64,000 nucleotides of DNA from Sulfobacillus acidophilus (GCA_003023745.1 PXYV01000007.1:16614-80613); one strand, 5' to 3'. Shown: positions 45,615 through 54,917, counted from the first letter of the stretch. Notes: generated by a model not told the origin, from the sequence alone. A program made the numbers and translations.

Positions 45615-46637
45615 TTACGAGGACCAGGGATGTAATCGCGGCAGAGATGCCAATGCGCGCGTCACCGGCGCCGATTTGAGCCAGCTCTCAAACGCTTTTA
45701 AACGCGGATCACCCATCCACTCGGCCCGCGTGACCCACTCGTAGGGCTCATGCGCCCACTGCTTGAAGGGAAGGCCGAGCGCCCCTGCCACGGCGCCCAG
45801 TCCCACGCCGGCTAAATTTGGATGAATACTGATATAGCGCGCGATGGCCCAGTGTGAGTCCAATTCCACCGTGATCGGCTGCTCCAGCGGTGTTTGGCGT
45901 TGCGATCGTTCAAACAGCGCACGCGCTTCACTGCCGCGTTCCCGCAGCACCCAGCCATCGGGCTTCTCTAACGCCCCCATCACTCCCGTCTCCCAATACA
46001 GGTAGGGCCAGCGCTGGGTTTCAAAGGGCAGATGGGCAATCAAGTCATTATAGCGGCCACTCGCTTCATCGTAGAGATGCGTGCCCGCCACCTGCACCTC
46101 GCTGCGCGAAAGCGCGGCAATCGCTGCCTCACTGCCCATCGAGAAGATATAGAGGTGCATCTCTGGATGGGGCGTGCGTTGCCACAGCCACTCCAAGAAC
46201 GGATCGCAGCCCGCCACAAAGAGTGTTTTGAGCGGGTCGGCCGATCCCGGCACCTCCACCAAGGTGCCACGCCCCGCATCCCACACGGCATCCACAGCGA
46301 ATTGCGGCGCTAACTGCCCCGCCTCGGCCAATAGCAGGTGACCCGCCATGCGGCTCCACACCACCGGAGTGGCATCGGGCGGCACCGCGCGTCGCAACCA
46401 TCGCATTCGGGCATCGACTCGATCCAGCTGCCGATCCAGATCGTCCAAGGTCCACCCCAGTGCGTGAGCCAATTGGCTCGCCAGGGTCAATTGCGGCATC
46501 CGCCTTCCCGCCTCGATTTCGGCTAAATTTTGACGGGATGTGCCGATGCGATCCGCCAAGGCGTTTTGACTCAATCCCAATTCCCGTCGACGGCGGCGAA
46601 TGGCATCGCCAAATTGCTCATAGCGTTCCAACTCCAT
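45615..46637 (-). CDS. XRE-type regulator fused to a periplasmic-binding-like domain
   Basis: About 340 residues from the ATG at 46637, which follows GAAGGGAAGGG. Residues about 5-60 form the HTH (IRRRRRELGLSQNALADRIGTSRQNLAEIEAGRRMP). From about residue 95 on, it has a binding-protein-like domain (LFVAGCDPFLEWLW ... GVGLGAVAGALGLPFKQWAHEPYEWV). This fusion is known for regulators of molybdate/tungstate uptake and cofactor genes. It ends the ABC operon, so it likely senses the imported anion and acts on the palindrome at 49309-49322. Confidence 0.85.
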   Translation of the reverse strand: MELERYEQFGDAIRRRRRELGLSQNALADRIGTSRQNLAEIEAGRRMPQLTLASQLAHALGWTLDDLDRQLDRVDARMRWLRRAVPPDATPVVWSRMAGHLLLAEAGQLAPQFAVDAVWDAGRGTLVEVPGSADPLKTLFVAGCDPFLEWLWQRTPHPEMHLYIFSMGSEAAIAALSRSEVQVAGTHLYDEASGRYNDLIAHLPFETQRWPYLYWETGVMGALEKPDGWVLRERGSEARALFERSQRQTPLEQPITVELDSHWAIARYISIHPNLAGVGLGAVAGALGLPFKQWAHEPYEWVTRAEWMGDPRLKAFESWLKSAPVTRALASLPRLHPWSS

Positions 46638-46651
46638 ATGAGCCCTTCCCT

Positions 46652-47548
46652 TCACGTCACCACCACCCCGCGCACATACACGTCCAGCGTTGACGAATCA
46701 GCCCATGACCCGTCGGGTTTACGCACCGCAAACAACTCGCGCCCCTGATGGGTAGGCACCCGCACCGTGATCTCGTGCGCCCCCTTTTTCACCATCGTGA
46801 CTCGCACCCGTTGACCCGGAGGCACGCTGTCCACATCGTGCGCTTGAAGGGCGAGATCGGTATCGCCAACCCGCAAAAGCGCCACGTAACCGACTAACGC
46901 TGCCACTTCCCAACTTCTGGGATCAGCGACAATCTCCGCTGGGGTGCCGTCGCGCAACAATGTTCCGGCCGCCATAATCAAAACGCGGTCAGCAAAATGA
47001 GCGACATCCGCAAATTGGTGTGTCGTCAGGATCACCAGCCGATCAGGGTCGGCATCGGCCCATTGTTGAAGCCCTGTCGAAATGCGTTCGCGAGACGGCG
47101 CGTCAATTTGGCTCAACGCCTCGTCGAGCGCCAGAATTTGCGGTTTAGCGGCCAGTGCCCGCAAAATGGCCGCGCGCTGTTGTTGGCCGCCTGACATCGC
47201 TAGCGGCTTTTTGTCTAAAAACTCCTTGGCATCCAACCATGTGACCCATTGCCGCAATTCGGGATCTGTGTCCAAACGGCCGCCCAAAACCCATTGGACC
47301 TGCTGACGCACGGTGCGGTGGGTAAAGAGCGTCGGCTCTTGCGGCACCCACGTCAACGGCCGTTTCCAGGGCGGCCCCGTCAATCCACCTTGGTCCGATC
47401 CGAAAAATCCGGCCAAGCCCCGTAGCAGCGTCGATTTTCCCGCTCCGTTGGGTCCCACCAGCGCCACGACCGAATCGTGGGCCGGATTGACTTCAAATGC
47501 AACGTGGATAGCCACGGGACGACTCATGTCAACGGCGAAGCGCCACAT
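46652..47548 (-). CDS. ABC transporter ATPase, molybdate/tungstate type
   Basis: 298 residues. LVGPNGAGKSTLLRGL is Walker A, MSGGQQQRAAILRAL the signature, LALDEALSQID Walker B, and TTHQFADV the H-loop. The last ~70 residues are a TOBE-like domain (RVRVTMVKKGAHEITVRVP), often found in anion importers. GGAGGGGGG before the ATG at 47548 supports this start, which overlaps the permease gene by 20 bases. It powers import together with the neighbouring permease. Confidence 0.9.
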   Translation of the reverse strand: MWRFAVDMSRPVAIHVAFEVNPAHDSVVALVGPNGAGKSTLLRGLAGFFGSDQGGLTGPPWKRPLTWVPQEPTLFTHRTVRQQVQWVLGGRLDTDPELRQWVTWLDAKEFLDKKPLAMSGGQQQRAAILRALAAKPQILALDEALSQIDAPSRERISTGLQQWADADPDRLVILTTHQFADVAHFADRVLIMAAGTLLRDGTPAEIVADPRSWEVAALVGYVALLRVGDTDLALQAHDVDSVPPGQRVRVTMVKKGAHEITVRVPTHQGRELFAVRKPDGSWADSSTLDVYVRGVVVT

Positions 47549-48326
47549 GGCGTTCCCCCCTCCAGGCGAATCCCAGCGGAATCGGCAATCCTACGATTAA
47601 GAGCCACAAAGCCAAGGGCAAGGCCTGGGCGAGTCCTAACTCTTGTAGTCCAATCCAGATGGCCACCGGTAACCCGGTAGGATGATATGCTAAAATCACC
47701 ACTGCCCCAAATGCTCCGACCACCCGGCTCCAAGCCATGGCAGTTGCGGCAATCAGACTCGGTGCCGCCAGCGGCACCGTCACATACCAAAACACCTCGC
47801 GCGGCCTGCGGTTTAAGCTTAACGCCGATTCCTCCACCCGCGTCGATAAGGTGCTGAGTCCGGCCCAGGCGGTAATCAGAAAGTACGGCAGCGCTTCGTA
47901 TACTTGCGCTACTACCAAAGAAAACCAGGAATTGGTGGGACTAACGCCCCAAGCCGACAAAATGGTGCCCACCGCCGTGTCCGGGCCTAAAACATAGGCT
48001 AGCACGAGCCCCAGCACCAAAGGCGGCATAAAGAGCGGCACCAAAATCAGGCCCAAAGCCCAGGTCACCAGGCGGGGCGGCGCCTGCCGAGCCAAATACC
48101 AGACCGTTGGCCCCCCCAAAAGCACAATGATAGCGAGGGCGATAATCCCGGACAGCAACGTCGTCTCTAGCGCCGACGACAACTGATACGAGCTGTGCCA
48201 GGCCCGGACAAAGCCGGAAACCCCCACCGTGCTAACCAGCACCACGGCCGGAACCAACCCTAAGCCAATCGTCAGCACCGTAATGCCGAACAGCGCCGAT
48301 CGCGAGACGCTAGACATGCGGAACAT
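47529..48326 (-). CDS. ABC transporter permease, molybdate/tungstate type
   Basis: About 265 residues with six predicted membrane segments and the EAA-like loop ESALSLNRRPREVFWYVTVPLAAPSL, which contacts the ATPase. The start is uncertain: ATGs at 48326 and 48317 or a TTG at 48359 are possible, none with a clear site, and all overlap the binding-protein gene. This suggests translational coupling. Confidence 0.88.
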   Translation of the reverse strand: MFRMSSVSRSALFGITVLTIGLGLVPAVVLVSTVGVSGFVRAWHSSYQLSSALETTLLSGIIALAIIVLLGGPTVWYLARQAPPRLVTWALGLILVPLFMPPLVLGLVLAYVLGPDTAVGTILSAWGVSPTNSWFSLVVAQVYEALPYFLITAWAGLSTLSTRVEESALSLNRRPREVFWYVTVPLAAPSLIAATAMAWSRVVGAFGAVVILAYHPTGLPVAIWIGLQELGLAQALPLALWLLIVGLPIPLGFAWRGERHVALRR

Positions 48327-49269
48327 TGGCGGGAACCGCTTTGGCGTTCCCTTGGACAACCGGGCTTAAGGGTGGATACCCGTATTTTCTGAGGACTGCT
48401 TCGTGTTTTAAGAGATAGCGCACAAACTGCGCCCCCACCCCACTCTTATTCAGCACCGTCGCCCAAATGGCCAACACCTGGCCATGGACCCGCCCGCTTG
48501 GCAAATCAATCGAGCTTTTCGCATACCAGGACGCGTCGGAAGCCACGGAGAAGTTAAGCCAACCCGGCAACGCAATGTAGTCCATGTGGTCTTGGATGAC
48601 CTCCGGCAAAAAGGCACTCGACAAGTCTAAGCCGCCGGACTGCAATTCCGTCGGCAATCCCTCTTCGGAGTAAATCTGCTTGCTGTTGTTCCACGGACCC
48701 AAAATCTTTTGCACGGTATCGGAAGGGAGATGATAGTGCATAACCGCTAATTCCACCATTTCATAAAAGGCTTGACCCTGCGGATCGGTGAGCGGATTGG
48801 TTCTGCCAATATTGACGCGGTGGCTGGCCAAGTACTCAAAAAACGCCTTCAAAGATACCTTGCCTTCAGCCACCTGACGAAAGTAACTGGCTTCGGGAGA
48901 TTTGGGATTATACGCAATCACCAGCGGGGTCGCTGACACCCGAACTGACCAAGTCGTCTGCTTTGGTTCCAGATCTTCAATGGGTGCAGTGCCCACACTT
49001 TCAAACACATCACCGGGAATAAGATGCGAGGCCAATTCCTTCGCCATTGCAAATGACCCTCCGCCTTGGCCTTCATAGCGATTGCCGGTCGCGTGTGTAA
49101 ACGCCGGTCCCAAAACCACATCATTAATATAGGCCAGCGATCCGGCATAGACTACGTGCACAATCGCATGCGATGAAGCCGATGGCGCGGGAGATGTGGT
49201 CCCGCACCCAGTCACTGTTAATGCGAGACCTGCTGCCAGCGCGAACCAGTGGGATTTGATAGGAGTCAC
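48310..49269 (-). CDS. Molybdate/tungstate-type lipoprotein binding protein
   Basis: About 320 residues. A lipoprotein signal peptide ends in LTVTGC. VVYAGSLAYINDVV and GRTNPLTDPQGQAFYEMVEL are typical of the WtpA/ModA-like anion-binding group. A GTG at 49293 would lie upstream of the predicted transcript start, so it is excluded. The candidates left are a GTG at 49269, inside the GAGGTG site, and an ATC at 49260 that is ideally spaced six bases after it and begins exactly at the signal peptide (IKSHWFALAAG). Operon order: binding protein, permease, ATPase, regulator. Confidence 0.88.
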   Translation of the reverse strand: MTPIKSHWFALAAGLALTVTGCGTTSPAPSASSHAIVHVVYAGSLAYINDVVLGPAFTHATGNRYEGQGGGSFAMAKELASHLIPGDVFESVGTAPIEDLEPKQTTWSVRVSATPLVIAYNPKSPEASYFRQVAEGKVSLKAFFEYLASHRVNIGRTNPLTDPQGQAFYEMVELAVMHYHLPSDTVQKILGPWNNSKQIYSEEGLPTELQSGGLDLSSAFLPEVIQDHMDYIALPGWLNFSVASDASWYAKSSIDLPSGRVHGQVLAIWATVLNKSGVGAQFVRYLLKHEAVLRKYGYPPLSPVVQGNAKAVPANVPHV

Positions 49270-49294
49270 CTCATTGTCATGTTTGATTGACACT

Positions 49295-49325
49295 ATTTTA
49301 GTCTTATAACAAGTTCACTTGTCAA
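49295..49325 (-). promoter_or_regulatory. Promoter and operator of the molybdate/tungstate-type operon
   Basis: TTGACA (49320-49325, minus strand) and TAAAAT (49295-49300) are 19 bases apart. The palindrome ACAAGT-TC-ACTTGT (49309-49322) covers the end of the -35 box and part of the spacer, a position suited to repression by the XRE regulator encoded at the end of the operon. Confidence 0.65.
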
Positions 49326-50789
49326 CTCTGTAAATTGTTGGCCACACACTGTTCGAGGGTTTCGGTTTTTACCGATTCCCGGCTAAGGGTGAACGGTAAG
49401 TAAACTCAAGTGGACTCACCCTTCGGCGAGTGCGCTTGAAGATAAGTTTTAATGTGTGGATTCCCCCAGCCGGGGCATGGATGTTTTCCGAACGCCTGGT
49501 TCCGGATGAAACCGGATGCCGGAGCAGATTTCGGGCCTGATCCCCCACCTCTTCCGGTAAATCTCGACTGTCTCCCGTAGGCTTGCATGCTGTCTTTCGG
49601 TGTCATCGCGACGTCGAAGCAAAGAAGATTATGGCAAAACGGAAGATCCCGAAGCAACAAATTCGAGAGATTTTACGCCTATATCACGTCGGCCTGACTG
49701 ATCGCCGCCATCGGCCGAAGATTAGGCGTCCATCACACTACCGTAAGTGACTTATTGAAGCCGGTGTAGGCGGCACTCGATTGACACCAGGTGCGCCGCC
49801 ACTGTAGCGGCGTTCATCGGCATGGCCAACTGACACCTGGCCGAACCAGACCTCGGTCGCCGAAGGCCGGTTATAGCCCATCATGCGAAACCAAGTCCGC
49901 GTGGAGGTCCCAGCCCTGTAAACGCTGGGGAGACACTTCTTGCCTCTTCGCAAACGCGAACAACGGTGAGGTGGAAAGAACAAAGAATTTACTGCAATGT
50001 TGACGGATGTCCGAGAGTGAACCTTAGACCATTTGCCGGAACACGTCGAGAGTTTAGGCGCGACTGTGGTCATGGGCCTGGCGTTCATTTCATTGGAACT
50101 TGGCCAAAACATTTCGGAAACTCTGGTTGGCGGCATTCTCGACATCATCGTACCGGATGCCATGGAGGCGGTTTCACTACGTTTGCAGTTGCGGACTGTA
50201 TCTCGGTCTAATGATCGGCATCATTGGGTGCGGGCAATCATGCCACCGCCGACTGACCTGCAATCGCAACGGAAGTAGTATTGACCACTGCCTTCTTTAC
50301 AACGGGTCATCGTGGCCCCGGAGGCCCCCAAATCCTAGACATCATCAACTGTGGACCAACGAGGCCATCTGCCAGATCCCGATTGAGGGGAGAAAATCCT
50401 TGTCGCCTCTTAGTCAGGGGAACAGAAACTGCCTTACGACGTGAGGGCCGCATGTAGGAAAGGTTTCGAACGATGAAAACCCTCACGTGACAAAGAGTAA
50501 TAAGGTCATCGTGCCCCGCGTTTTCTAGCTACAGCTAAACTGCTTGGCGCCCTGCAATTTGGCCATGGGGGTCACGTTCGTTTTCGGCCAAAAGGTGGTA
50601 CATAACCAGGCGATCTAGACCACAGTCCGGAAATCAAATCAAGCGCAATAGCTGCGGTCTGGCCGAGGAGAAACGTCGTCAGTGTGACGCAATCTTTATG
50701 TTATCCCAATACGTCCAATGCGCGCAAAGTTAAGCCCGCCCGTTATTATTAGGCGAGACGTCCCATCGCATCCAAAGCGCAAACGATTA
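49326..50789. other. Gene-poor region with IS21 remnant
   Basis: Apart from the IstA start at 49631-49760, only short frames without start signals. 50280-50789 has nothing recognisable. Confidence 0.4.
49631..49760 (+). pseudogene. IS21 IstA N-terminal relic
   Basis: ATG at 49631 reads MAKRKIPKQQIREILRLYHVGLTD, the start of IS21-family IstA. One frame over, the text continues IAAIGRRLGVHHTTVSDLLK, the rest of the HTH. A frameshift near 49700 and loss of the remainder make it inactive. Confidence 0.7.
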
Positions 50790-51413
50790 CTAAACTCTTT
50801 GTTGAAGACGGCGATTTATCCGGAAAGCAACAATCCCCCCGAAGAGAGCCACGAGCGGTAAAGCGCTCGCATACGGTACTTCCGGCAACTGCCCTGACGG
50901 CAAAGCTCCCCCGGCTCCGCCAGCTCCGCCTTGCCCACTCACCCCGCTGCTCCCCGTTCCGCCAGATGCAGACCCAGGTGATCCGCCATTCTCGCCGGCT
51001 CCGCCATTTCCGCCTTGCCCACTTACCCCGGTGCCACCCGTTCCGCTAGATGCAGATCCAAGCGGTCCACCATTCCCGCCGACTCCGCCTTGCCCGTTCA
51101 ACCCGCTGCTCCCCGTTCCGCCAGATGCAGGCCCAGGCGATCCGCCATTCTCGCCGGCTCCGCCATTTCCGCCTTGCCCGTTCACCCCGATGCTCCCCGT
51201 TCCGCTAGATGCAGACCCAAGCGGTCCACCATTCCCGCCGACTCCGCCGGCCCCCATTGCCCCGCCGATTCCTCCCGCAGAAGAAAAGGGTCCGGCTGCA
51301 AACGCTGTGGCTGGACCAACCGCTATCAAGGATAAAGCCGCTGCCAACCCGAGGATGGCTAACCGACTACGTCCTTTAAAAATCCGGCTTAGGTACCCTC
51401 CCGATTGTTCCAC
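50790..51413 (-). CDS. Gly-rich repeat surface protein with LPxGQLPEVP tail
   Basis: 207 residues, GTG start eight bases after GGGAGG. Residues 1-40 are a signal peptide (RSRLAILGLAAALSLIAVGPATAFAA). Residues 41-170 are very rich in Gly/Ser/Asn, like PE-PGRS regions, built of two 53-residue tandem units. Residues 171-187 read LPSGQLPEVPYASALPL, then a hydrophobic stretch and RINRRLQQRV. This tail matches the one at 4337-4918 residue by residue. A repetitive, surface-displayed, envelope-attached protein is inferred. Confidence 0.82.
   Translation of the reverse strand: MEQSGGYLSRIFKGRSRLAILGLAAALSLIAVGPATAFAAGPFSSAGGIGGAMGAGGVGGNGGPLGSASSGTGSIGVNGQGGNGGAGENGGSPGPASGGTGSSGLNGQGGVGGNGGPLGSASSGTGGTGVSGQGGNGGAGENGGSPGSASGGTGSSGVSGQGGAGGAGGALPSGQLPEVPYASALPLVALFGGIVAFRINRRLQQRV
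50916..51233 (-). repeat. Two tandem 159-bp coding repeats
   Basis: Residues 61-113 and 114-166 of the Gly-rich protein are near-identical 53-residue units beginning NGGPLGSASSGTG. Each contains two smaller Gly-rich half-units around GQGG. Length changes by slippage or recombination are likely. Confidence 0.85.
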
Positions 51414-51734
51414 GATAACTCCTCCCTTTTATTAAACATTCCGACACCATATCGTAGCAATATTTGCATTTCGATTTCAGTCTCTATCAAAGTCTCAACT
51501 TCGTATTGCTTTACCCCCTCGAATGTATCCTCACGTCTCCGTGGTGAATTGACTTACTGTTGCCGCGCCGATGCGAAAGACACACTCGCCACATCAATGA
51601 GCGCTAGTGGGCAAATAGCTTACCATGCCATGTCAACATAGTTGTGGAGGAATGTTGACGCTAATGACATTTATCACCGATTCACAAATCGAACCAAGCC
51701 ATCATCGAAGGTGCCACAAATGGTAACCATCACG
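51414..51734. other. Upstream region of the Gly-rich protein
   Basis: AT-richer than its surroundings; probably holds the promoter. No clear -35/-10 pair could be fixed. Confidence 0.35.
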
Positions 51735-51975
51735 AGCTACAGTCCCCATCGAGGATGCGACGCGTGATGTCGTGCACGCCGCTTGGTATCCCACGCAAGA
51801 TGGTGTGATTGTGGAGGACAGTTTACGGACGGCCATGCGCCGCTGTGAGATCCCGGCGCGCTTGTACTTTGACAATGGCAAAGCCTACAAATCGCACCAG
51901 ATCGCCCGCACGGGAGCAAAACTGGGGATTCGGATTGTCTACACGAAGCCCTATGCTCCCCTATTAACCGGCTAA
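51735..51975 (+). pseudogene. Integrase-core (rve) transposase fragment
   Basis: The frame from about 51727 reads IEDATRDVVHAAWYPTQDG ... RLYFDNGKAYKSHQIARTGAKLGIRIVYTKPYAPLLTG, with the first two Asp of the DDE triad. It stops at 51973, just where the Glu motif should follow in another frame. Only this core piece is left. Confidence 0.75.
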
Positions 51976-52995
51976 TCTGAAGTTTGACGTGTCGTTCTCG
52001 AGTCGTTAGGCTGAATCCGTTTTGGCTTAGATCCCATCCAAGTCATGACAGCAATCCTCACGCAAGTGGATTTCATGCCTTATCACGTTCAGTTCATTCC
52101 GGAAAAACCGGTTGCGTTCTGGAACGTTCGGATACGCAAAGGCCGGTGACGGTCGTCACCCAACTTCTCCAATACTTGGATACACGGCAATACTCAAACG
52201 CCACAGTGCGGGCCAAGCGCTGAATGCCATTCACCACTACGAGACCGGGGCCGCCCGCCTCGTGAACAAAGCGTGTACGCATGCGCTGCTTTACGGCGCC
52301 CAAAATGGGCATCCCCTGGACAGCGCAGCAAGAATTTGGTGTTCTTTCTTTCAATGATCCCTGGACCGTAGGCTCGCGGTGACAACGCCGTGTGCAGGAC
52401 GATAGGCCGTTTCCACAAAACGGCGAGATCCTAAAGAGGAGCGGCAGAATTTAGGGCACTATCGCAGCAGTGCAGTGCTGTTACAGAAATTCTGCGGGCT
52501 AAACCATCAGTCCGTCCCTGCATCTCCCAGAAAGCGTAGCGGCGCTTGATATCCACACCGCGCCATCAAAGCCTGCCCGATGGTGGTCCTCGGCACCACG
52601 ACGTTCAAGACGCACATCGATTTCACCAGGCAGTCCCTCCCCGTGACACTCGTCGAATAGCACCAGAAGGCATGATCGAAGTCATCCATGGGCCAACTCC
52701 CTGTAAAGCCGCGAACCAGATGGCCGCGTGTCTTTCAACCAATTCAAAACGACGGGTGGACTTAAAGCGGGGAAGCTGTCCAGCTCAAGCCATATTGCCC
52801 GTCCACTTCCGATGTGAGCTTTCTGGCTCTGACCCCGATTGGTGGGTCGATAACGCGTGTGCGGGAATTGCCCTCCACGCATGGCAGGCGTTGAGACGAC
52901 GTTGGACCACCCCCCATATCGATTGGGTCAGTCTCATCAGAGTTCTCTTCATCTCCACGGCAACTAGTACCCAAAAAATCCAATAGGAAGCATGG
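51976..52995. other. Gene-free accessory stretch
   Basis: Long but unconvincing frames on both strands. Parts near 52100-52350 may be the rest of the rve transposase, scrambled by frameshifts. Confidence 0.35.
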
Positions 52996-53160
52996 ATGAC
53001 CACGTTTCAATTCCATAAGCACCGTTATGCGTGGATCTGGCCCTGGCCGCATGTGGAGGCGGGACGGTTTACTGTTTATGGCGGGGATAGGGATCTCGTG
53101 ATTCAGGCGCGCGATCTGTGGTGCATGATTCGTCAACCGGCGTATTGGGAGCGGCGGTAG
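52996..53160 (+). CDS. 54-residue protein of unknown function
   Basis: ATG at 52996 with AGGAAG upstream. It reads MTTFQFHKHRYAWIWPWPHV and later DLVIQARDLWCMIRQPAYWERR; aromatic-rich with a basic end. It lies 39 bases before the ParM-like gene on the same strand, so may share its transcript. No family recognised. Confidence 0.45.
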   Translation: MTTFQFHKHRYAWIWPWPHVEAGRFTVYGGDRDLVIQARDLWCMIRQPAYWERR

Positions 53161-53199
53161 CCGAGCCGGAACAGGGGCTCGAAATATGGAGGTGTTCGT

Positions 53200-53847
53200 A
53201 TGAACGTAGCGGTTGATGTCGGACATGGCTTTACCAAGGCATGCAGCGAACGCCAGCGTCTGTTTTTTCCGTCGCTGATTGCTCAGGCGCCCGCTGGGGT
53301 TGATTTAGGTGAATACGCCGCCAACGAGACGACTCAGATTGATAGGGTTGCCTATCTTGTGGGAGACGCCGCCCGGCGACATGCGACCCCGCTCTGGTCA
53401 CGCGACAAGGCCACCGACGCGGATACCTTGCGTCTGGTGCTGGTAGCCGCTGCACGACTAGGCGCCACGGGTCCGGTGACCGTCGCCACGGGCTTAAAGC
53501 CGACGCGGTTAGAGCGCGACCATCCCGACTACCGCGCATAGCTGGAACGCGAGCTCCCGCGCTTGCCGGCGTTGTGGGCGGCCGCATGCGCGCGGACGGG
53601 TGACCCGAGCCGAGCCGATTTCGCGGTGGCCGTTCGGGCGGTGCGCCGGCAATTGGCTGATCACGACGTTGTGCTGCTCTTGACCACGTGGATGACGCTG
53701 GATCGCCGGCGTAAACATCGCCCCGTGAAGCGGTATCTCGTCTATACGATCCAAAAAGCCCGGCAACTGACCGGCGTGGTAGCCCCCGGCGTGTGGGTCG
53801 AGGGGCAGTTTGACCCGGACCGAGTGCCGTGGGCGAACAGCGTGTGA
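53200..53847 (+). pseudogene. ParM/StbA-like actin homologue interrupted by an in-frame stop
   Basis: ATG at 53200 behind GGAGG. MNVAVDVGHGFTKA (phosphate-1 loop) and VTVATGLKPTRLE match plasmid-segregation actins. A TAG at 53539 ends the frame after 113 residues. The same frame stays open to 53847 (LADHDVVLLLTTWMTLDRRRKHRPVKRYLVYT...), which does not look like the rest of ParM. So either a deletion fused two genes and a stop arose, or the second part is a separate relic. A plasmid or integrative-element origin is likely. Confidence 0.6.
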
Positions 53848-53878
53848 CGAAAAGACAAATCAACGGTGTATAATACCC

Positions 53879-53884
53879 TCAAGG
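53879..53884 (+). promoter_or_regulatory. -10 box of the hicAB cluster
   Basis: TATAAT at 53879-53884, just before AAGGAG and the hicA ATG at 53894. It leaves almost no leader, so transcription may begin very near the ribosome-binding site; the -35 is not clear. Confidence 0.45.
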
Positions 53885-53893
53885 AGTCTTGTC

Positions 53894-54130
53894 ATGCCAC
53901 GTAAGATCAGGCAACTGATGACGGATTTGCAACGTGCGGGATTTGTTGCATTGCCCCGTCGGGGCAAAGGCAGTCACTCCGTGTGGAAGCACCCCGCCTA
54001 TCCCGAGATTCCTGCCGTGACCTTAGCCGGGACCCCGGGCGACGATGCCAAACCGTACCAAGAGCAGGATGTACGCAACGTGTTGGCCCAAGTGAAAGGA
54101 CGAGAACGGCACCATGAAGACGAGCGATAA
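53894..54130 (+). CDS. hicA: HicA-type mRNA interferase toxin
   Basis: 78 residues from the ATG at 53894, seven bases after AAGGAG. KIRQLMTDLQRAGFVALPRRGKGSHSVWKHP carries the dsRBD-like fold with the catalytic His of the GSHSVW motif. HicA cuts mRNA until neutralised by HicB. hicB starts inside its last 17 bases. Confidence 0.9.
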   Translation: MPRKIRQLMTDLQRAGFVALPRRGKGSHSVWKHPAYPEIPAVTLAGTPGDDAKPYQEQDVRNVLAQVKGRERHHEDER

Positions 54131-54374
54131 CCCGTTACGGTACTCGATGATCATTCGATGGTCCGATGACGATCAACTGTACATTGTCGAAGTGCCGGAA
54201 TTACCGGGCTGTAAAACGCACGGCAAAACGTATGAAGACGCCGTGATGCAAGCGCAGGACGCCATTGACGCGTGGATCTATGGACACCGCGCGGCAGGCT
54301 ATGCCATTCCGAATCCTGCTGTCTATCATGCGTCAGACTCCGGATTTTCGAGCCAATTGCGGCAGTCGCATTAA
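54114..54374 (+). CDS. hicB: HicB-type antitoxin
   Basis: 86 residues. YSMIIRWSDDDQLYIVEVPELPGCKTHGKTYEDAVMQAQDAIDAWI is the partial RNase H-like fold of HicB. The C-terminal extension is short, without an HTH or RHH domain, so DNA binding may be weak or absent. It overlaps hicA and presumably neutralises it. Confidence 0.88.
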   Translation: MKTSDNPLRYSMIIRWSDDDQLYIVEVPELPGCKTHGKTYEDAVMQAQDAIDAWIYGHRAAGYAIPNPAVYHASDSGFSSQLRQSH

Positions 54375-54458
54375 CCATTGTCTTCGCGCCGCCCGGAAAG
54401 CACGGGGCCTCACGCCGCGACGCGGGACTCTCACCGAGAGGTCAGAGGAGGCGGCATC

Positions 54459-54686
54459 ATGCAGCGATTCGCGGTCATCGTAGAACCCGCCGACGAGGGA
54501 GGCTTCGTTGCCCGTGTTCCCGCATTACCCGGATGCGTCACCGAAGGCGACACGCGGGAGGAAGCCTTCGCTATGGCCCACGATGCGGTCCGGGGTTATT
54601 TGGCCAGTTTAAAGAACCACGGGGAATGGCCTCCTCATTTCACTGATCCTGTAAATTTCGTTGACGTGGACGAAGCGACCATTTAA
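54459..54686 (+). CDS. Second HicB-like protein
   Basis: 75 residues from the ATG at 54459, behind GAGGAGG. FAVIVEPADEGGFVARVPALPGCVTEGDTREEAFAMAHDAVRGYLASL is again the HicB fold, but distinct in sequence from the neighbour. No second hicA follows. It could be the orphan of a lost pair or a second regulator of the same toxin. Confidence 0.85.
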   Translation: MQRFAVIVEPADEGGFVARVPALPGCVTEGDTREEAFAMAHDAVRGYLASLKNHGEWPPHFTDPVNFVDVDEATI

Positions 54687-54917
54687 TTGACCAAGCACCA
54701 CGTCACAAGCCGTTAGCATTTTAAAAGGGTCAATATTCCGCTGTTCCCGTGCTTATCTGCTGCCAACCCGGTACCAGCGTATTAGCCGTAGCAGCTATCC
54801 GCCGAGGCCCACTGTCCGTACACCGGACACTGACAATGCGGACCATGAGCACACGCCTCAGCCATTTCCGCAGTTGGCGAGTGCGATAAACACATAGCAC
54901 ATATAAATGAGTAGTGC

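Noticed and set aside
49738..50278. Longer frames on both strands after the IS21 relic
   Set aside because: No start signals, mutually overlapping, and composition unlike the secure genes.
53539..53541. TAG codon as a possible pyrrolysine or read-through site
   Set aside because: No recoding signal seen, and the downstream half does not continue the ParM fold; a nonsense or fusion relic is simpler.
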